Below are positions 1 through 7,632 of a DNA stretch of 64,000 nt, one piece after another. The stretch is from assembly GCF_016653635.2 (NCBI RefSeq), contig NZ_CP067420.1:508501-572500 (forward strand), in the 5' to 3' direction. Made by a program: the position numbers and the translations under genes. A model generated the notes under the pieces. That model made no database searches, was not told where the DNA came from, and saw nothing but the letters and a program-made list of their open reading frames with translations. Each line of letters begins with the position of its first letter. Within the stretch, counting starts at the first letter, position 1. This DNA comes from Skermanella sp. TT6 (GTDB lineage: Bacteria > Pseudomonadota > Alphaproteobacteria > Azospirillales > Azospirillaceae).

Positions 1-639
1 CTGCATGCGCTTGCTGCTGCACACCACGTTGTCGACCTGGTAGTCGACCTTGGACACTTCCTTCTGGAGGCGGAACTTCTCCCGCATCATGAAGCGCCGC
101 TCCTCGGCGACGGTGCGGTGCAGGCGCACGGTCTGGCCGATCAGGTTGGCGACCATGGTCAGCAGGCGGACGTCGCTGTCGAAGTTGCCGGCGTAGCCCT
201 CGTCGCTGATCCGGTCGATGGTCAGCACGCCGATGCATTCGCCGGCGGCCTTGATCGGCACGCCGACCAGACTGATGACCACCTCGGCGATGTCGTTGCG
301 CCCGCCGGTGCGGTTGAGGAACAGCGGCTCGTCGGCCAGGTTCGGCACGACGGCCGGCATGCCGGTCTTGACGATCCGCCCGACGATGCCCTCGCCGGCG
401 CGGTACTGGCCGCGCTCCATCTCCTCCTGGGACATGCCGAGCGCCGCGATCAGACGGAGCGTGCTGTCGTCGGTCAGCAGGCAGATGCGCCCGCGCTGCA
501 TTTGCAGATGGTACGACAGCAGCCTCAGAACCTCGCGCAGCGTCTGCTGCAGGTCGAGTGAGGAACTCAGGATCTTGCTGACTTCATAGATAGCGAAGAG
601 TTCAACGCTCGATTGGTTGTGGCGTGTCGCTCCGGCCAT
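1..639 (-). CDS. nifA: NifA, nitrogen fixation sigma-54 activator (partial, N-terminal GAF domain)
   Basis: Master activator of nif genes. Only the first 213 residues are in the window; the AAA+ and HTH parts lie beyond position 1. The protein starts MAGATRHNQSSVELFAIYEV at the CAT read at 637-639. Residues about 20-185 form a GAF domain with the blocks AGEGIVGRI, VVPNLADEPLFLNRTGGR, SLVGVPIKAAGE and GVLTIDRISDEG, followed by the linker RLHRTVAEERRFMMREKF. Wording and spacing match Azospirillum-type NifA as I remember it. In that group the GAF domain senses fixed nitrogen through PII, which is family knowledge and not visible here. Another GAF-type enhancer-binding protein is possible but less likely. 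Confidence 0.85.
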   Translation of the reverse strand, partial: MAGATRHNQSSVELFAIYEVSKILSSSLDLQQTLREVLRLLSYHLQMQRGRICLLTDDSTLRLIAALGMSQEEMERGQYRAGEGIVGRIVKTGMPAVVPNLADEPLFLNRTGGRNDIAEVVISLVGVPIKAAGECIGVLTIDRISDEGYAGNFDSDVRLLTMVANLIGQTVRLHRTVAEERRFMMREKFRLQKEVSKVDYQVDNVVCSSKRMQ

Positions 640-1196
640 GGGCAGAACCCCTTCCTCAAGGCAATCAGGGACAGATCAAGTCATCCCGCCACCGATGATG
701 GCGGGTTCAACCCCAGTATCACCTCAGACCCTTCCCGGTGCGCCGGCCCCTTGCCCTTGTGCGCCGCCCGCTGACGCGGGCCGGCCGGGCGGTTGTGGCG
801 GGAACGGCGGCTTCATGCTTCACTGAGCGGCATGACGAAGGCTGGATCCCTTCGCGCCTGCAGGGGCGTGCCATGCCCCTTCGCCCTTGGATCGGGTCTT
901 TGCCGCAGTGCGAAGTGTCAAAAATAATCGAGCCCCGCGCAAGCGTCATCTTCCGAACCTCGAACCTGTCCGCCCCCGATCGGGCGGTTTTGCCGCAAGA
1001 CCCCTATATACTCCTTTCGATAGATGCAGACTAGGACGATTCGCCGAGCGGATTACAGACTGCCCTGTCACGTTCGGGCGTGTCCGGATGGAGCGGCGGA
1101 AGGCCCTTGCCGCGAACTGATATATTAGTATATCATTTCCGGCATCAGAGCAGCCCGCCCCACGGGGAACGACGGCAGCCGGAGGAAACGCGGCGG
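640..1196. other. Intergenic region between divergent nifA and gntR
   Basis: This 557-bp gap separates nifA (leftward) from the uronate regulator (rightward). Apart from the dyad at 1118-1135 I see no gene: short open frames here lack ribosome binding sites and recognisable products. I found no TGT-N10-ACA NifA upstream activator and no correctly spaced GG-N10-GC sigma-54 promoter. Confidence 0.5.
1118..1135 (+). promoter_or_regulatory. Perfect dyad, probable GntR operator
   Basis: TGATATATTAGTATATCA is a perfect 7-bp inverted repeat (TGATATA/TATATCA) with a 4-bp centre, 61 bp before the GntR start codon. It is strikingly AT-rich in GC-rich surroundings. FadR/UxuR-type GntR regulators bind short AT-rich dyads of this size, so autoregulation and control of the downstream uronate operon is the simplest inference. 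Confidence 0.6.
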
Positions 1197-2018
1197 ATGA
1201 CTTCAGGAATCGACGAGACCGGCGGCAAGACCGCCGAAGGGACCGCCGAAGCGCATGCTGCCTCCCCGAAGCCGCGCACCCGGACGGCGCCGATGCGCCG
1301 GACCGCTCCCAAGACGGCGCTGCCCGGCGCGGCGCTGCGGGGTTCCACCGTCTCCGCCGCCATTCACCGCGAGCTGCGGGCGGAGATCGTGTCGATGCGC
1401 CGCAAGCCCGGCGAGCCGATCGTCGAGAAGCGGATCGCCCAGGACCACGGAGTCAGCCGCACGCCGGTGCGCGAGGCGCTGCTGCGCCTGGCGGACGAGG
1501 GGCTGGTGGACATCTTCCCCCAGTCCGGCTCCTTCGTGTCGCGCATCCCGGTCGCCGAGCTGCCGGAAGCCATCCTGATCCGCAAGGCGCTGGAGGAGGC
1601 CGCCGTCCGCTACGCCGCCGCCCAGGCGACGCGGTCCCAGGTGGCCCGGCTCCGCGCCAACCTGGAATACCAGCGGGAGATGAGCGAGGGCGCCGACGCC
1701 GGGGGCTTCCACGAGGCCGACGAGGCGTTCCACGCGCTGATCGCCGACACCGCCGGCTGCCCCGGCTTCTGGACCCTGACCCGGCAGGTCAAGGTCCAGG
1801 TGGACCGGTATCGGCTGCTGACCCTTCCCGTTCCCGGCCGCATCCGGTCGGTGATCGCCGAGCATACCGCCATCGTCGACGCGATCGAGGCCCACGACCC
1901 GGCCCGCGCGGCCGAGACGATGGCGGCGCACCTGGACAGCCTGCGCGCGAGCATCGGCGACATCCGGGAGAACAACCCCTTCTTCTTCTCCGACAGGCCG
2001 GAGGGGGCGGGCGGCTGA
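1197..2018 (+). CDS. GntR family regulator, FadR subfamily (FCD domain)
   Basis: Transcription factor of 273 aa that probably controls the uronate operon downstream. The winged HTH covers about residues 50-115, with IAQDHGVSRTPVREALLRL as recognition helix and GSFVSRI as wing. The rest is an all-helical FCD ligand domain with the metal-type histidines of FHALIADTAG, AEHTAIVDAIEAH and AAHLDSL. The first 45 residues are a low-complexity Thr/Ala/Arg extension. The start at 1197 is preferred over an in-frame codon at 1080 because GGAGGA lies 11 bases upstream and the dyad would otherwise fall inside the gene. The effector is inferred to be a uronate or 2-keto-3-deoxy sugar acid. Confidence 0.85.
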   Translation: MTSGIDETGGKTAEGTAEAHAASPKPRTRTAPMRRTAPKTALPGAALRGSTVSAAIHRELRAEIVSMRRKPGEPIVEKRIAQDHGVSRTPVREALLRLADEGLVDIFPQSGSFVSRIPVAELPEAILIRKALEEAAVRYAAAQATRSQVARLRANLEYQREMSEGADAGGFHEADEAFHALIADTAGCPGFWTLTRQVKVQVDRYRLLTLPVPGRIRSVIAEHTAIVDAIEAHDPARAAETMAAHLDSLRASIGDIRENNPFFFSDRPEGAGG

Positions 2019-2075
2019 CGCGGCGGAAGCCGGGCCGGCACCAGAAGACAGAAGCAATCAATCGAGGAAACGACA

Positions 2076-3098
2076 ATGAGAACGACGATGACGCGCCGGA
2101 CCTTGCGGAGCCGGGCCCTGAAGCTGATGGCCTCCGCGGCCCTCGTGGCCCTGGCCGCGGTCGCGGTTCCGGCCGGCGGCGCCCAGGCCCAGCAGGTCAC
2201 CTTCCGGTCCGCCGACATCCATCCCGACGGCTACCCGACCGTCGAGGCGGTCAAGTACATGGGCGAGATCCTGGCGCGGGAGACCGACGGCCGGCTCGGC
2301 ATCAAGATGTTCAGCTCGGCCCAGCTGGGCGACGAGAAGGACACGATCCAGCAGACCCAGTTCGGCGTGATCGACATGAACCGGATCAACCTGGCGCCGC
2401 TGAACGGCCTGATCCCGGAGACCCGCGTCCCGTCGATGCCGTTCCTGTTCCGCTCGGTCGACCACATGCACGCCGTGGTGGACGGCCCGATCGGCGACGA
2501 GATCCTGAAGACCTTCGACTCCCAGGGGCTGGTCGGCCTCGCCTTCTACGACAGCGGCGCCCGCAGCTTCTACAACAGCAAGCGCCCGATCAGGACGCTG
2601 GACGACATGAAGGGCCTGAAGATCCGCGTGATCCAGTCCGAGGTCTTCATCGACACCATCAAGGCCCTGGGCGGCAGCGCCACCCCGATGCCGTCGGGCG
2701 AGGTCTACAGCGCGATTCAGACCGGCGTGGTCGACGGCGCCGAGAACAACTGGCCGACGTACCAGAGCCAGCGCCACTTCGAGCAGGCCAGGTTCTACTC
2801 GCTGTCCCAGCATTCCATGTCGCCGGAAGTGCTGGTGATGTCCAAGCGGGTGTTCGACAAGCAGACCCCCGAGGACCAGGCGCTGATCCGCCGGGCCGCG
2901 AAGGAGTCGGTCGCCAGGATGCGCGAGCTGTGGCAGGCCCGCGAGAAGACCGCCGAGGCCGAGGTGCTGGCCGCCGGCGTGCAGGCCAATGAGGTCGACA
3001 AGGCCGTCTTCGAGAAGGCGGTGGAGCCGGTCTACGCCAAGCACATCACCGACGCCAAGCTGAAGGACCTGGTCGAGCGCATCCGCGCGGTCAAGTAA
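2076..3098 (+). CDS. dctP: TRAP transporter periplasmic solute-binding protein, DctP family
   Basis: Periplasmic receptor of a tripartite ATP-independent transporter, 340 aa. It has a Sec signal peptide (about 1-38: basic start, hydrophobic LMASAALVALAAVAVPAGG, cleavage after AQA). The mature DctP fold shows GRLGIKMFSSAQLGDEKD, MPFLFRS and the conserved arginine segment GLKIRVIQSEVF. GAENNWPTY is the usual ligand-site strand. GAGGAAA precedes the ATG. The TRAP subunits and KduI/KduD/KdgF are co-directional, so the likely cargo is an unsaturated or saturated hexuronate or oligouronide. Exact substrate is not readable from sequence. Confidence 0.93.
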   Translation: MRTTMTRRTLRSRALKLMASAALVALAAVAVPAGGAQAQQVTFRSADIHPDGYPTVEAVKYMGEILARETDGRLGIKMFSSAQLGDEKDTIQQTQFGVIDMNRINLAPLNGLIPETRVPSMPFLFRSVDHMHAVVDGPIGDEILKTFDSQGLVGLAFYDSGARSFYNSKRPIRTLDDMKGLKIRVIQSEVFIDTIKALGGSATPMPSGEVYSAIQTGVVDGAENNWPTYQSQRHFEQARFYSLSQHSMSPEVLVMSKRVFDKQTPEDQALIRRAAKESVARMRELWQAREKTAEAEVLAAGVQANEVDKAVFEKAVEPVYAKHITDAKLKDLVERIRAVK

Positions 3099-3211
3099 GC
3101 CGCCACCGCCCAGCGGGGCCGCGCCCCGAGGCACGGTCCCCCTCTCCCGCCATGCCGAGCCGCCGTGCCGACCCGACCGGGTCCGGCAGGGCGGCTCCTG
3201 CGGAGGTTCGC

Positions 3212-3766
3212 ATGAAACCCGCGCTTGCCGCGTACTCCCGCCTGCTCGACGTGCTGACCCGCCTCGCCCTGTGGGCCGGCGGGTTCGGCCTGGTCGCCAT
3301 GACCGCCGCCATCGCGTGGCAGGTCTGGGGCCGCTTCGTGGTCGGCGATACCCCGAGCTGGACCGAGCCGGTGTCGCTGTTCCTGATGCTCTGGTTCATC
3401 CTGCTGGTCGCCGCCGTCGGCGTGCGCGAGCGTTTCCATCTCGGGCTCGACCTGATCCGCGACACGGTGCCGGAGCCGGTGCGGGTCGCCATGGACCTGT
3501 TCAGCTACGTCACCGTCGGCCTGTTCGGCGGCGCCATGGCCTGGTACGGGCTGGAGCTGGTGCTGGGCACCTGGAGCGCCACCGTCCCCGTGCTCGGCAT
3601 TCCCGAAGGCATGAACTACCTGGCGCTGGTCGTGTCCGGCACCCTGATCGTGCTGTTCTCGATCGAGCGCTCGCTGATCCTGCTGGTCGAGCGGACCTCC
3701 GCCACCGGCGCCGAATCCCATGCCCAGGCGCACGCGCCGGGCGCCGCGATGCCGACGGCCGACTGA
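3212..3766 (+). CDS. dctQ: TRAP transporter small membrane subunit, DctQ family
   Basis: Small integral membrane subunit, 184 aa, with four hydrophobic helices (about residues 20-42, 55-75, 97-120 and 138-160). The family block WTEPVSLFLMLWFILLVAA followed by GVRERFHLGLDLI is present. I start it at 3212, where CGGAGG lies 7 bases upstream, rather than at the in-frame ATG 60 bases earlier. The stop is 13 bp before dctM. It forms the membrane complex with DctM. Confidence 0.92.
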   Translation: MKPALAAYSRLLDVLTRLALWAGGFGLVAMTAAIAWQVWGRFVVGDTPSWTEPVSLFLMLWFILLVAAVGVRERFHLGLDLIRDTVPEPVRVAMDLFSYVTVGLFGGAMAWYGLELVLGTWSATVPVLGIPEGMNYLALVVSGTLIVLFSIERSLILLVERTSATGAESHAQAHAPGAAMPTAD

Positions 3767-3779
3767 GGAAACCGCCACC

Positions 3780-5063
3780 ATGGAACTCACCATCCTGTTC
3801 GGCACCTTCGCGGTGCTGCTGGTGCTGGGCGTGCCGATCGCCTTCGTGCTCGCCATCGCCAGCTTCGCGACCATCGTCCATATGGGCCTGCCGCCGCTGA
3901 TCGTGTTCCAGCGCATGGCGTCGGGCATGAGCGCCTTCGCCCTGATGGCGATCCCGTTCTTCATCTTCGCCGGCGAGCTGATGGTGCGCGGCGCCATCGC
4001 GGAGAAGCTGGTGCGGCTGGCGGCCGGCGTGATCGGCCACCTGCGCGGCGGCCTGGGGCTGGTCAACGTGATGTCCAGCACCTTCTTCGGCGGCGTGTCG
4101 GGGTCGGCGGTGGCCGATGCCTCGGCGGTCGGCGGGCTGATGATCCCGCAGATGAAGGCCCGCGGCTACGCCGTGGACTATTCGGTCAACATCACCGTGA
4201 CGTCCGCGATCATCGCCCTGATGATCCCGCCCAGCCACAACATGATCATCTACTCGATCTCGGCCGGCGGCATGATCTCGATCGCCGACCTGTTCACGGC
4301 CGGCATCCTGCCGGGGCTGCTGCTGGCGGTGCTGCTCATGGTCGCGGCCTATGTCGTGGCCCGCAGGCGGGGATATCCGGCCGAGGTGTTCCCGGGATTC
4401 CCCGCGCTGATGTCGATCTTCCTGAACGCGGTGCCGGGGCTGCTGCTGATCCTGGTGATCGTCGGCGGCGTGCGGTCCGGCGTCTTCACGGCGACCGAAA
4501 GCTCGATGATCGCGGTGGTCTACGCGCTGCTGATCACCCTGCTGGTCTATCGCAGCCTGAGCTGGGCCGATTTCGTCACGGCGACCCTGGCGGCGGCGCG
4601 GACCACGGCCATGGTGCTGCTGGTGATCGGGGCCGCGGCCTCGTTCGGCTGGCTGCTGGCGCTGCTCCAGGTGCCGGCCGCGACGGTCGAGTTCATGCAG
4701 TCGCTCAGCGACAACCCGCTGGTGATCTTCCTGCTGCTCAACGTGGTGCTGCTGTTCCTCGGCTGCTTCATGGACATGTCGCCGCTGATCATCATCACCA
4801 CGCCGATCTTCCTGCCGGTGGTCACCGCGTTCGGCATGGACCCGGTCCATTTCGGCGTGATCCTGGTGCTGAACCTGGGAATCGGGCTGTGCACCCCGCC
4901 GGTCGGATCGGTGCTGTTCGTCGGCTGCGCCGTGGGCAAGATCCCGATCATGCAGGCGGTCCGGACGATCTGGCCGTTCTACATCGCCTGCATCGTAACG
5001 CTGATCCTGGTGACCTACATCCCCGCGATCTCGCTCTTCCTGCCGAAGATGTTCGCGAACTGA
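3780..5063 (+). CDS. dctM: TRAP transporter large permease, DctM family
   Basis: Large permease subunit of 427 aa, the normal length, with about a dozen hydrophobic helices. Typical motifs are PFFIFAGELMVRG, LVNVMSSTFFGGVSGSAVAD and the repeat element LNLGIGLCTPPVGSVLFVG near the C-terminus. GAGGAAA sits 8-14 bases before the ATG. It uses the sodium or proton gradient to import the ligand delivered by DctP. It is followed by 208 bp of repeat-bearing spacer before kduI, the longest gap in the operon. Confidence 0.95.
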   Translation: MELTILFGTFAVLLVLGVPIAFVLAIASFATIVHMGLPPLIVFQRMASGMSAFALMAIPFFIFAGELMVRGAIAEKLVRLAAGVIGHLRGGLGLVNVMSSTFFGGVSGSAVADASAVGGLMIPQMKARGYAVDYSVNITVTSAIIALMIPPSHNMIIYSISAGGMISIADLFTAGILPGLLLAVLLMVAAYVVARRRGYPAEVFPGFPALMSIFLNAVPGLLLILVIVGGVRSGVFTATESSMIAVVYALLITLLVYRSLSWADFVTATLAAARTTAMVLLVIGAAASFGWLLALLQVPAATVEFMQSLSDNPLVIFLLLNVVLLFLGCFMDMSPLIIITTPIFLPVVTAFGMDPVHFGVILVLNLGIGLCTPPVGSVLFVGCAVGKIPIMQAVRTIWPFYIACIVTLILVTYIPAISLFLPKMFAN

Positions 5064-5121
5064 GCCGCCGTCTCCGCCAATCAACTTTCCGGCCAGCCAC
5101 GATCTCCGATCTTCCGCCTCT

Positions 5122-5218
5122 CATACGTCATACGCGGGCTTGACCCGCGTATCTCCCGGCAGGAAGCGCCGATGCGGTTCACGTGGAGATTGCCGGGTCA
5201 AGCCCGGCAGTGACGGAC
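5122..5218. repeat. Dispersed inverted-repeat element in the dctM-kduI gap
   Basis: Two halves carry the same core in opposite senses: CGGGCTTGACCCGCGTATCTCC near 5137 is split here as CGGGCTTGACCCG then TATCTCC, and CCGGGTCAAGCCCGGC lies near 5191-5206. Related cores (GGCTTGACCC, GGACTTGATCC and complements) recur near 18508, 27140, 27297, 27350 and 27447, so this is a REP-like family. It could form a stem in the operon mRNA and reduce downstream expression. Confidence 0.6.
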
Positions 5219-5271
5219 CGGGAAGATCGGTCCATCGCGTGCCGCCACTCCAACACACAGGAAGAAACCCG

Positions 5272-6108
5272 ATGAAGATTTCCGTCAGGCAGGTATCCCA
5301 CCCGGATGCCGTCCGCACCTTCGACACCGAGACGCTGCGCGGGCAGTTCCTGATCCCGTCGCTGTTCGAGGCCGACGAGATCGCCCTGACCTACAGCCAC
5401 ATCGACCGGCTGGTGGTCGGCGGCGCCACCCCGGTGGCCGGCCCGCTGACGCTGGAGTCCTCCAAGGAGATCGGCTCCGACACCTTCCTGAAGCGCCGCG
5501 AGCTGGGCGTCGTCAACGTGGGCGGCGCCGGGCGGGTCGTGGTGGACGGCACCGCCTTCGATCTGGCCCCGCGCGACGGGCTCTACGTCGCCATGGGCAG
5601 CGCGGACGTGCGGTTCGAGAGCGCCGACGCCGCCAACCCCGCCAAGTTCTACCTGGTCAGCGCGCCGGCCCACGCCCGGCACGAGACCATGAAGATCTCG
5701 CTGGAGCAGGCTCGCAAGGTGACCCTGGGCGACATCGCCCAGTCCAACGACCGGACCATCTACCAGATGATCCACCCCGAGGTCTGCCGGTCCTGCCAGC
5801 TGGTGCTGGGCATGACGGTGCTGAAGCCGAACAACATGTGGAACACCATGCCGTGCCACACCCACGACCGGCGGTCCGAGGTCTATCTGTACTTCGACCT
5901 GCCGCAGGACGGGCGCGTCTTCCACTTCATGGGCGAGCCGACCGAGACCCGGCACATGGTGATCGCCAACGAGCAGGCCGTGCTGTCGCCGGGCTGGTCG
6001 ATCCACAGCGGCGTCGGCACCAGCAACTACACCTTCATCTGGGCCATGGCCGGCGACAACCAGGACTTCACCGACATGGACATGGTGCCCATGACCGAGC
6101 TGCGCTGA
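5272..6108 (+). CDS. kduI: 5-dehydro-4-deoxy-D-glucuronate isomerase (DKI isomerase)
   Basis: Converts 5-keto-4-deoxyuronate (DKI) to 3-deoxy-D-glycero-2,5-hexodiulosonate (DKII), the product then reduced by KduD. At 278 aa it equals the E. coli enzyme in length. The cupin zinc site is intact: PCHTHDRRSEVYLYF supplies two His and a Glu, and SPGWSIHSGVG the third His. The start MKISVRQVSHPDAVRTFDTE follows AGGAAGAAACCCG; longer in-frame starts would run into the repeat element. Neighbours kduD and kdgF confirm the pathway. Cytoplasmic. Confidence 0.97.
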   Translation: MKISVRQVSHPDAVRTFDTETLRGQFLIPSLFEADEIALTYSHIDRLVVGGATPVAGPLTLESSKEIGSDTFLKRRELGVVNVGGAGRVVVDGTAFDLAPRDGLYVAMGSADVRFESADAANPAKFYLVSAPAHARHETMKISLEQARKVTLGDIAQSNDRTIYQMIHPEVCRSCQLVLGMTVLKPNNMWNTMPCHTHDRRSEVYLYFDLPQDGRVFHFMGEPTETRHMVIANEQAVLSPGWSIHSGVGTSNYTFIWAMAGDNQDFTDMDMVPMTELR

Positions 6109-6121
6109 GGGAGGGGACGCC

Positions 6122-6913
6122 ATGACATCCTTGGGGACTTCGCCCGGAACTTCGCCCGGAACCCCGTTCGACCTTGCCGGGCTGACGGCGATCGTGACCG
6201 GGGCGAACACCGGCATCGGCCAGGGGATCGCGGTGGCGCTGGCCCGGGCCGGCGCCGGCATCGCCGCGGTCGGCCGCTCGTCCATGGACGAGACGGCCGG
6301 CCTGGTCGCCGGGACCGGAGCGCCGTTCCTGGAGATCCGGGCCGACCTGGGCTCCACCGAGCCGCTGGCCGGCATCGTGGAGCGGACCGTGGGCTGGAGC
6401 GGCCGGGCCGACATCCTGGTCAACAATGCCGGGATCATCCGCCGGGCCGACGCGATCGAGTTCACCGAGGAGGACTGGGACGCCGTCATGGACGTCAACC
6501 TGAAGTCCGCCTTCTTCCTGTCCCAGGCCTTCGCCCGCCGGCTGCTGGAGGCCGGGCGGCCAGGCAAGATCATCAACATCGCGTCGATGCTGTCCTTCCA
6601 GGGCGGCATCCGGATCCCGTCCTACACGGCGTCCAAGAGCGGGCTGGCCGGCCTGACCCGGCTGCTGGCCTGCGAATGGGCGGCGCGCGGGATCAACGTG
6701 AACGCGCTGGCGCCGGGCTATTTCGTCACCAACAACACCCAGGCGCTCCGCGAGGACCCCAAGCGCAGCGCCGACATCCTGGGCCGAATCCCCGCCGGCC
6801 GCTGGGGCAAGCCGGAGGACCTGGGCGGCGCCGCGGTCTTCCTGGCCTCCCCGGCGTCGGACTATGTCCACGGCGTGGTGCTGCCGGTGGACGGCGGCTG
6901 GCTGGTCCGCTGA
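6122..6913 (+). CDS. kduD: 2-dehydro-3-deoxy-D-gluconate 5-dehydrogenase (SDR)
   Basis: NAD-dependent reductase of DKII to 2-keto-3-deoxygluconate, 263 aa. It is a classical short-chain dehydrogenase: TGANTGIGQG cofactor loop, LVNNAG, catalytic Ser in INIASMLS and the Tyr-x3-Lys of PSYTASKSG. The closing block VVLPVDGGWLVR is typical. It starts 13 bp after kduI behind a purine-rich GAGGGAGGGG. The leader has a small SPGT repeat. KDG kinase and KDPG aldolase, the next steps, are not in this window. Confidence 0.95.
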   Translation: MTSLGTSPGTSPGTPFDLAGLTAIVTGANTGIGQGIAVALARAGAGIAAVGRSSMDETAGLVAGTGAPFLEIRADLGSTEPLAGIVERTVGWSGRADILVNNAGIIRRADAIEFTEEDWDAVMDVNLKSAFFLSQAFARRLLEAGRPGKIINIASMLSFQGGIRIPSYTASKSGLAGLTRLLACEWAARGINVNALAPGYFVTNNTQALREDPKRSADILGRIPAGRWGKPEDLGGAAVFLASPASDYVHGVVLPVDGGWLVR

Positions 6914-6956
6914 GGTCTGCGATGGACAAGAGATGGACAAGAGAGGAGCGAGGGAC

Positions 6957-7328
6957 ATGGAAACCGGATCGAACCAGGACGCGAGGCGCGGCAGCGACGT
7001 CTTCCTGAAGGACGCCGAGATCGGCTGGGAGACTGTCGGCGAAGGGCTTCGCCGGAAGATCCTGTGCTATGACGAGACGATCATGATGGCCCGGGTCGCC
7101 TTCGAAGCCGGCGCCGTCGGCACCCCGCACCGCCACCCCCATACCCAGTGCAGCCTGGTGGAAAGCGGCGTCTTCGACATCACCATCGCCGGCCGCACCG
7201 AGCGCCTGTCGGCCGGCGACAGCTTCGTCGTGCCCTCCGACGCCCTGCACGGCGCCGTCAACATCGAACCCGGCATCCTGCTGGACGTCTTCACCCCACT
7301 GCGCGAGGACTTCCTGCCGCCGGCATGA
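6957..7328 (+). CDS. kdgF: KdgF-like cupin, unsaturated uronate linearisation
   Basis: Single-domain cupin of 123 aa that matches KdgF: it opens the ring of 4,5-unsaturated monouronates to give DKI, the KduI substrate. The metal motif HRHPHTQCSLVESGVF, the strand AGDSFVVPSDALHG and the C-terminus LLDVFTPLREDFL are the family hallmarks. The ATG at 6957 is chosen because GAGGAG is 8 bases upstream; ATGs at 6922 and 6933 have weaker context. It is last in the operon, 43 bp after kduD. Confidence 0.9.
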   Translation: METGSNQDARRGSDVFLKDAEIGWETVGEGLRRKILCYDETIMMARVAFEAGAVGTPHRHPHTQCSLVESGVFDITIAGRTERLSAGDSFVVPSDALHGAVNIEPGILLDVFTPLREDFLPPA

Positions 7329-7385
7329 GCGGAAAAAATCCATGGGCGGTTTATGGTTAACGAAATTGAAAGGATTCTAACCTAG

Positions 7386-7463
7386 AACTGGGATCACGCA
7401 CATGGTTGCGTTTCCTCCCTAAGACTTGGGCCCCGCGCGTCATCCGCTGCGGGGCCTTTTTTT
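7386..7463 (+). ncRNA. Candidate alpha-r8 (MmgR-type) small RNA
   Basis: About 78 nt. A 5' hairpin (ACGCA-CATGGT-TGCGT, 7396-7411) leads directly into the unpaired motif TTTCCTCCCT (7411-7420), then a strong GC-rich terminator ends in seven T. The UUUCCUCCCU motif between a short hairpin and an intrinsic terminator is the signature I remember for the alpha-r8 family, whose Sinorhizobium member MmgR (about 77 nt) responds to nitrogen status and limits PHB granules. The 5' end is estimated from that length; no convincing promoter was identified. Confidence 0.72.
7428..7463 (+). terminator. Rho-independent terminator
   Basis: GGCCCCGC (7429-7436) pairs with GCGGGGCC (7449-7456) across a 12-nt loop and is followed by TTTTTTT. 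It ends the candidate small RNA and would also stop read-through from kdgF. Confidence 0.9.
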
Positions 7464-7504
7464 CGTCCGCCCGTTCGCCCGGACCCCCGCCCTCCAAGCC
7501 GCAC

Positions 7505-7533
7505 TTGAACCCGCCCGCCACCTGGGCTACTCA
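7505..7533 (+). promoter_or_regulatory. Candidate sigma-70 promoter of tRNA-Ser
   Basis: TTGAAC (7505-7510), a 17-bp spacer and TACTCA (7528-7533) place transcription initiation just before the mature tRNA 5' end at 7543. Confidence 0.45.
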
Positions 7534-7542
7534 ACCCCTGCC

Positions 7543-7632
7543 GGATGGGTGGCCGAGCGGTTTAAGGCAGCGGTCTTGAAAACCGCCGTGGGTGCAAGCT
7601 CACCGTGGGTTCGAATCCCACCCCATCCGCCA
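7543..7632 (+). tRNA. tRNA-Ser (anticodon UGA)
   Basis: Ninety nucleotides with encoded CCA. The acceptor stem GGATGGG pairs with CCCATCC, discriminator G. The anticodon stem-loop GCGGT-CTTGAAA-ACCGC gives UGA. There is a long class II variable arm, CGTGGGTGCAAGCTCACCG, and GGTTCGAATCC in the T-arm. The DNA downstream is accessory in character, but I found no second copy of the tRNA 3' end that would mark an integrated element. Confidence 0.97.

Noticed and set aside
857-873. Sigma-54-like promoter on the minus strand upstream of nifA (TGGCACG then TGCAG)
   Set aside because: GG and GC are separated by 9 instead of the required 10 bases, and the TTGC part is incomplete.
7543-7632. tRNA-Ser as attachment site of an integrated island reaching to the IS66 element
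   Set aside because: No integrase gene and no repeated copy of the tRNA 3' end were seen between 7.6 and 27 kb.
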